A DNA stretch of 6,978 nt, taken from NCBI GenBank assembly GCA_017609945.1, contig JAFCCZ010000052.1:1-6978 (forward strand). Reading direction: 5' to 3'. The first letter of the stretch is position 1, and each line of letters starts with the position of its first letter. Source of the DNA: Candidatus Iainarchaeum sp. (GTDB lineage: Archaea; Iainarchaeota; Iainarchaeia; Iainarchaeales; GCA-2688035). Of the stretch, positions 4,792-6,978 are shown piece by piece. Both the position numbers and the translations under genes were made by a program. The notes below the pieces were generated by a model. It searched no databases, had not been told where the DNA came from, and saw only the letters and a list, made by a program, of their open reading frames with translations.

Positions 4792-5475
4792 GTGATTTGT
4801 AATGACTGGCTAGATATTTTGCTTTTTAGGAAAAAACCAGCGGACTTGACGGCAACAAGCTTTGGAGACGGACTCAAACACCTTGTGATCGCCAACGTAA
4901 TTGTTGGTGCCTTGATAGGAATTTTGAGCTATGTTTCATACTCCCAGGTAATAGCTTCAATGGAAGGATTGGGCGGACTTGGCGCCGCTTTAATACCGGA
5001 GCCCACTGTAGTTAGCATAGTGACTTCTGCGATAACTACCCCAATAGCCGCCGTAATTGGCATTGTAATAATTGGAGCAATACTCCATTTGTTCTCCAAG
5101 CTATTTGGCGGAAAGGGAAGTCTCTCAAACTACATTGGCGTGCTTGCAATGATTAACGCCGCAGTAACCGGAACAGCCACCTTGATTATTACAGTAATTG
5201 GAATAGTGGCGGCTTTGGGCGGAGCGTTCACTGCAGTGCAAGGCATAACCGGCTTGTTAGGATTTGTTGTAGGACTATGGCTTTTGATCTTGACGGTTCT
5301 GGCAACACAGGCAGTACAACAGCTATCACGCGGAAGAGCTATAGCGGCAATTTTGCTTCCGTGGATAATCGTCATTATCATAATAATGATACTTGTTGTG
5401 TTCTTCATAGGCCTGATCGGAGCGTCATTAGCTGGAGCACTTGGAGGAGCAATCCCAGGCGGTTTGCCAGTTTAA
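4792..5475 (+). CDS. Yip1-type multi-pass membrane protein
   Basis: With the GTG start at 4792 the protein has 227 residues. An ATG at 4717 in the same frame would add 25 residues but overlaps thiI and lacks a ribosome-binding site. Five hydrophobic stretches are visible: about 31-50, 73-98, 115-143, 152-175 and 183-213. The loop LFSKLFGGKGSLSNYIGVLA (100-119) is the best Yip1-family feature, and the N-terminal DILLFRKKPADL resembles the amphipathic lead of archaeal Yip1 proteins. Eukaryotic Yip1 proteins act in vesicle traffic; archaeal ones have no proven role. The C terminus is rich in Gly and Ala (ASLAGALGGAIPGGLPV). The family call is from pattern only. Confidence 0.8.
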   Translation: MICNDWLDILLFRKKPADLTATSFGDGLKHLVIANVIVGALIGILSYVSYSQVIASMEGLGGLGAALIPEPTVVSIVTSAITTPIAAVIGIVIIGAILHLFSKLFGGKGSLSNYIGVLAMINAAVTGTATLIITVIGIVAALGGAFTAVQGITGLLGFVVGLWLLILTVLATQAVQQLSRGRAIAAILLPWIIVIIIIMILVVFFIGLIGASLAGALGGAIPGGLPV

Positions 5476-5503
5476 GCAAAACCGCCTTTTTCTTTTCTTT
5501 TTT
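5457..5503 (+). terminator. Intrinsic-type terminator across the Yip1-like stop codon
   Basis: AGGCGGTTTGC (5457-5467) pairs with GCAAAACCGCCT (5476-5487) with one bulged A; the 8-base loop CAGTTTAA contains the final codons and the stop TAA. A pyrimidine tract of mostly T (5487-5503) follows. The stem-plus-T layout is bacterial in style; the T-tract alone would suffice in archaea. Confidence 0.7.
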
Positions 5504-5580
5504 GATGGCCCACAGCGTCAGCGGCCTAAAAGGAAAACTATTTCAATAGAAGCCAACACACAATTTTTATTGCTATAATT

Positions 5581-5663
5581 GCCGGTGTGGCTGAGCGGTT
5601 AAAGCGCTACCCTCGAGAGGTAGTGTCCTTCGGGACGCGCAGGTTCAAATCCTGTCGCCGGCG
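5581..5663 (+). tRNA. tRNA-Ser (anticodon CGA)
   Basis: The acceptor stem pairs GCCGGTG (5581-5587) with CGCCGGC (5656-5662), with one T-G pair, and the discriminator is G5663, as expected for serine. The anticodon stem is CTACC/GGTAG with loop CTCGAGA; anticodon CGA at 5614-5616 reads UCG. The long variable arm typical of serine tRNAs is GTCC-TTCG-GGAC (5625-5636), a four-pair stem with a UUCG-type loop. The T loop is TTCAAAT. CCA is not encoded and no intron is present. T8 (5588) is available for thiolation. No convincing TATA box is seen at the expected distance; TATTTCAAT at 5540-5548 is a weak candidate. Confidence 0.96.
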
Positions 5664-5698
5664 ATGGGTAATCAAAACATTAAAATAGGGAAAAAGGC

Positions 5699-6457
5699 AT
5701 GGACTTAATTCAGGCAATAATTCTTGGAGTTCTCCAGGGAATTACGGAGTGGCTGCCAATCAGCAGCCAGGGCCAGATTGCTGCTGCGGCCATCACCTTC
5801 TTTGGAATTGAGGCGGAGGAGGCGCTAAAGTATGCAATAATGCTTCACCTTGGAACCCTTATTGCGGCAATTGTTTACTTTAGGCGGGAACTGGTCGGGT
5901 TTGTGAGAGCAAAGGACACAAAGATGTTGAAATTTGTTGTTGTTGTGCTGGTTTGCTCTGCAATAACCGGGATTCCGCTCTACATTCTGTTCAAGAACTT
6001 TTCAATGGAAGCAAGCGTTGTTCTGCTGATTGGAATTTTTCTAATAGTGAGCGGGCTGCTTCAGCAGAAGGCAAGAAAGTGGAGGCCGGTTCTCGGAAAC
6101 AAGTATGCAATTGGCCTGGGTTTGGCGCAGGGCCTGGCTGTTTTGCCAGGCATCAGCAGGAGCGGGGTAACAACTGCCGTGCTCTTGCTTGAGGACTTTG
6201 AGCCGGAGCAGGCCTTCAGGCTGAGCTTTCTGATCTCAATCCCCTCGGTTCTGGCCGGTGAGATTTTCTTCGGGCTGTTTGAGGGAGTTGGACTTGTGTT
6301 TGAGCCAAGCGCGCTTGCGGCAATAGCGGCCGCCGCGGTTGTTGGATACGCTTCAATGGATTTCCTGATAAGGGCTGCGAGGAGAATTAATTTTGCCGCA
6401 TTCTGCGTGGTGTTTGGCCTGTTTTACATCCTGCTGGCTGTGGTGCAGTTAATTTAA
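5699..6457 (+). CDS. uppP: Undecaprenyl-diphosphatase family protein (UppP/BacA)
   Basis: This 252-residue polytopic membrane protein has the two BacA motifs: GITEWLPISSQGQ (14-26) and AVLPGISRSGVTT (147-159). BacA removes a phosphate from polyprenyl diphosphate carriers used in glycan assembly; in archaea the carrier is probably dolichyl- or other polyprenyl diphosphate. By alignment with E. coli BacA as I recall it, E17, S23 and R154 match E21, S27 and R174, but Q26 stands where bacterial His30 is and Q13 where Glu17 is. Length is slightly below the usual 265-270. The ATG at 5699 has a weak Shine-Dalgarno TAGGG at 5686-5690. With only 35 bases after tRNA-Ser and no well-spaced promoter, it may be cotranscribed with the tRNA. 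Confidence 0.92.
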   Translation: MDLIQAIILGVLQGITEWLPISSQGQIAAAAITFFGIEAEEALKYAIMLHLGTLIAAIVYFRRELVGFVRAKDTKMLKFVVVVLVCSAITGIPLYILFKNFSMEASVVLLIGIFLIVSGLLQQKARKWRPVLGNKYAIGLGLAQGLAVLPGISRSGVTTAVLLLEDFEPEQAFRLSFLISIPSVLAGEIFFGLFEGVGLVFEPSALAAIAAAAVVGYASMDFLIRAARRINFAAFCVVFGLFYILLAVVQLI

Positions 6458-6459
6458 AG
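6451..6459 (+). promoter_or_regulatory. Promoter of the HIT-family gene
   Basis: AATTTAAAG overlaps the uppP stop codon and predicts a transcript start near 6477. That leaves a leader of about 15 bases containing the Shine-Dalgarno GGAGGGG at 6481-6487, four bases from the ATG at 6492. Confidence 0.5.
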
Positions 6460-6491
6460 ATTTTGAAACACACTTTTATTGGAGGGGTTAA

Positions 6492-6905
6492 ATGGACGAA
6501 TGTATTTTCTGCAAAATTGTTAGGGGGGAGATTCCTTCAACAAACCTTTTTGAGAGCGGGAACGTTCTCTCTTTCCTGGACGTAATGCCTGCTTCAAAGG
6601 GCCACGCGCTGGTAATTCCAAAAAAGCATTACAGTACGCTTCTTGACATGCCGCACGAGGAACTTAAGGAGGCGATGGAGGCGGTGCAAAAGGTTGCCGC
6701 AGCGGTAATGAGCTCTGTTGAGGCCGCCGAGGGATTCAACGTGATTCAGTCAAACAGGGAAGTGGCAGGCCAGGTCATTCCGCACGTGCACTTTCACATA
6801 ATCCCGCGCAGCAGGGGAGACAATTTGAATTTTGCGTGGGAGCATGGAAAGGCGGAGCAGAAAGAATTGGAAAAGTACGCGGAACTTGTGAAGGGAAAGC
6901 TGTGA
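6492..6905 (+). CDS. HIT-family nucleotide hydrolase (HINT-like)
   Basis: This 137-residue protein is a complete HIT-domain protein. It begins DECIFCKIVRGEIPS, with C4xxC7 that together with H46 and H98 suits the zinc site seen in many prokaryotic HIT proteins. The family motif is PHVHFHIIPR (97-106); the middle histidine, H100, should be the nucleophile. HINT-type enzymes are dimeric cytosolic hydrolases of nucleoside phosphoramidates and aminoacyl-AMP. Length is typical. The ATG is set by GGAGGGG at 6481-6487. It probably has its own promoter overlapping the uppP stop. Its true substrate cannot be read from sequence. The stop lies one base from the stop of a convergent gene. Confidence 0.95.
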   Translation: MDECIFCKIVRGEIPSTNLFESGNVLSFLDVMPASKGHALVIPKKHYSTLLDMPHEELKEAMEAVQKVAAAVMSSVEAAEGFNVIQSNREVAGQVIPHVHFHIIPRSRGDNLNFAWEHGKAEQKELEKYAELVKGKL

Positions 6906-6918
6906 TTTAACTCACAGC
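6899..6918 (+). terminator. Small hairpin shared by two convergent stop codons
   Basis: GCTGTGA (6899-6905) pairs exactly with TCACAGC (6912-6918) around the loop TTTAAC. It covers the HIT stop TGA and the opposing gene's TAA, so both transcripts can form it. On the plus strand a T-rich tract follows only from 6941, so a role in termination is possible but weak. Confidence 0.4.
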
Positions 6919-6978
6919 CAGACGCTGCAGTGTCTTTGGAGTTTCTTCTTTGTTTTTTATAATGTCAATAATGTGTTG
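6907..6978 (-). CDS. C-terminal end of an unidentified convergent gene (partial)
   Basis: On the minus strand one frame stays open from the window edge to a TAA at 6907-6909, giving 23 residues that begin QHIIDIIKNKEET and end LQRLAVS. Both other minus frames hit stops within the first 21 bases. The composition looks like real coding sequence, with a helical amphipathic stretch rich in I, K and E, and the gene-end position one base from the HIT stop is normal for tightly packed convergent genes. The family cannot be recognised from so short a piece. Confidence 0.6.
   Translation of the reverse strand, partial: QHIIDIIKNKEETPKTLQRLAVS

Noticed and set aside
5505..5549. 14-codon open frame after the Yip1-like terminator
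   Set aside because: Preceded by a T-tract instead of a Shine-Dalgarno, very short, and with no promoter.

Overview
The window looks archaeal. It carries an Sm-like (LSm) protein, an aIF5A with a hypusination-loop lysine, an archaeal-type NYN nuclease, tRNA genes without an encoded CCA, a tRNA-Ser with the archaeal G discriminator, and TATA-like boxes 22-33 bases ahead of likely transcript starts. Moderate GC, compact spacing and several uncharacterised small proteins would suit a DPANN lineage such as Diapherotrites or Micrarchaeota, but that placement is an inference from gene style and not proven by the sequence.

Left part (1-2672) is read on the minus strand. At the far left is the 5' part of tRNA-Ala(GGC). 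Upstream of it, transcribed the same way, is a five-gene cluster in the order NYN/PIN-like nuclease, a DUF2226/PATAN-like protein, a possible Roadblock-fold protein, a MinD-family ATPase with a membrane-targeting tail, and LSm. Spacings are 0, 2, 93 and 14 bases; the 93-base gap holds a probable internal promoter for minD-lsm. RNA-related genes at both ends enclose a membrane-associated ATPase and two small proteins of unknown job.

A divergent intergenic region (2673-2810) with two near-identical TATA-containing repeats separates this cluster from the plus-strand genes. First comes aIF5A, then a 141-base gap with an exact 18-bp copy of the aIF5A gene end, then an arginase/agmatinase-family enzyme (probably a leaderless message) overlapping by 4 bases a stand-alone ThiI-type PP-loop sulfurtransferase domain. 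aIF5A next to an agmatinase-like enzyme points to the agmatine-based route of hypusine formation known from archaea. Next is a five-helix Yip1-type membrane protein with its own promoter and an intrinsic-looking terminator built across its stop codon.

Right part: tRNA-Ser(CGA), then an undecaprenyl-diphosphatase (UppP/BacA) homologue with altered active-site positions, then a HIT-family nucleotide hydrolase with its own promoter. The last 72 bases hold the C-terminal end of a convergent minus-strand gene; its stop and the HIT stop share a small hairpin. No CRISPR array, transposase or complete mobile element was seen.
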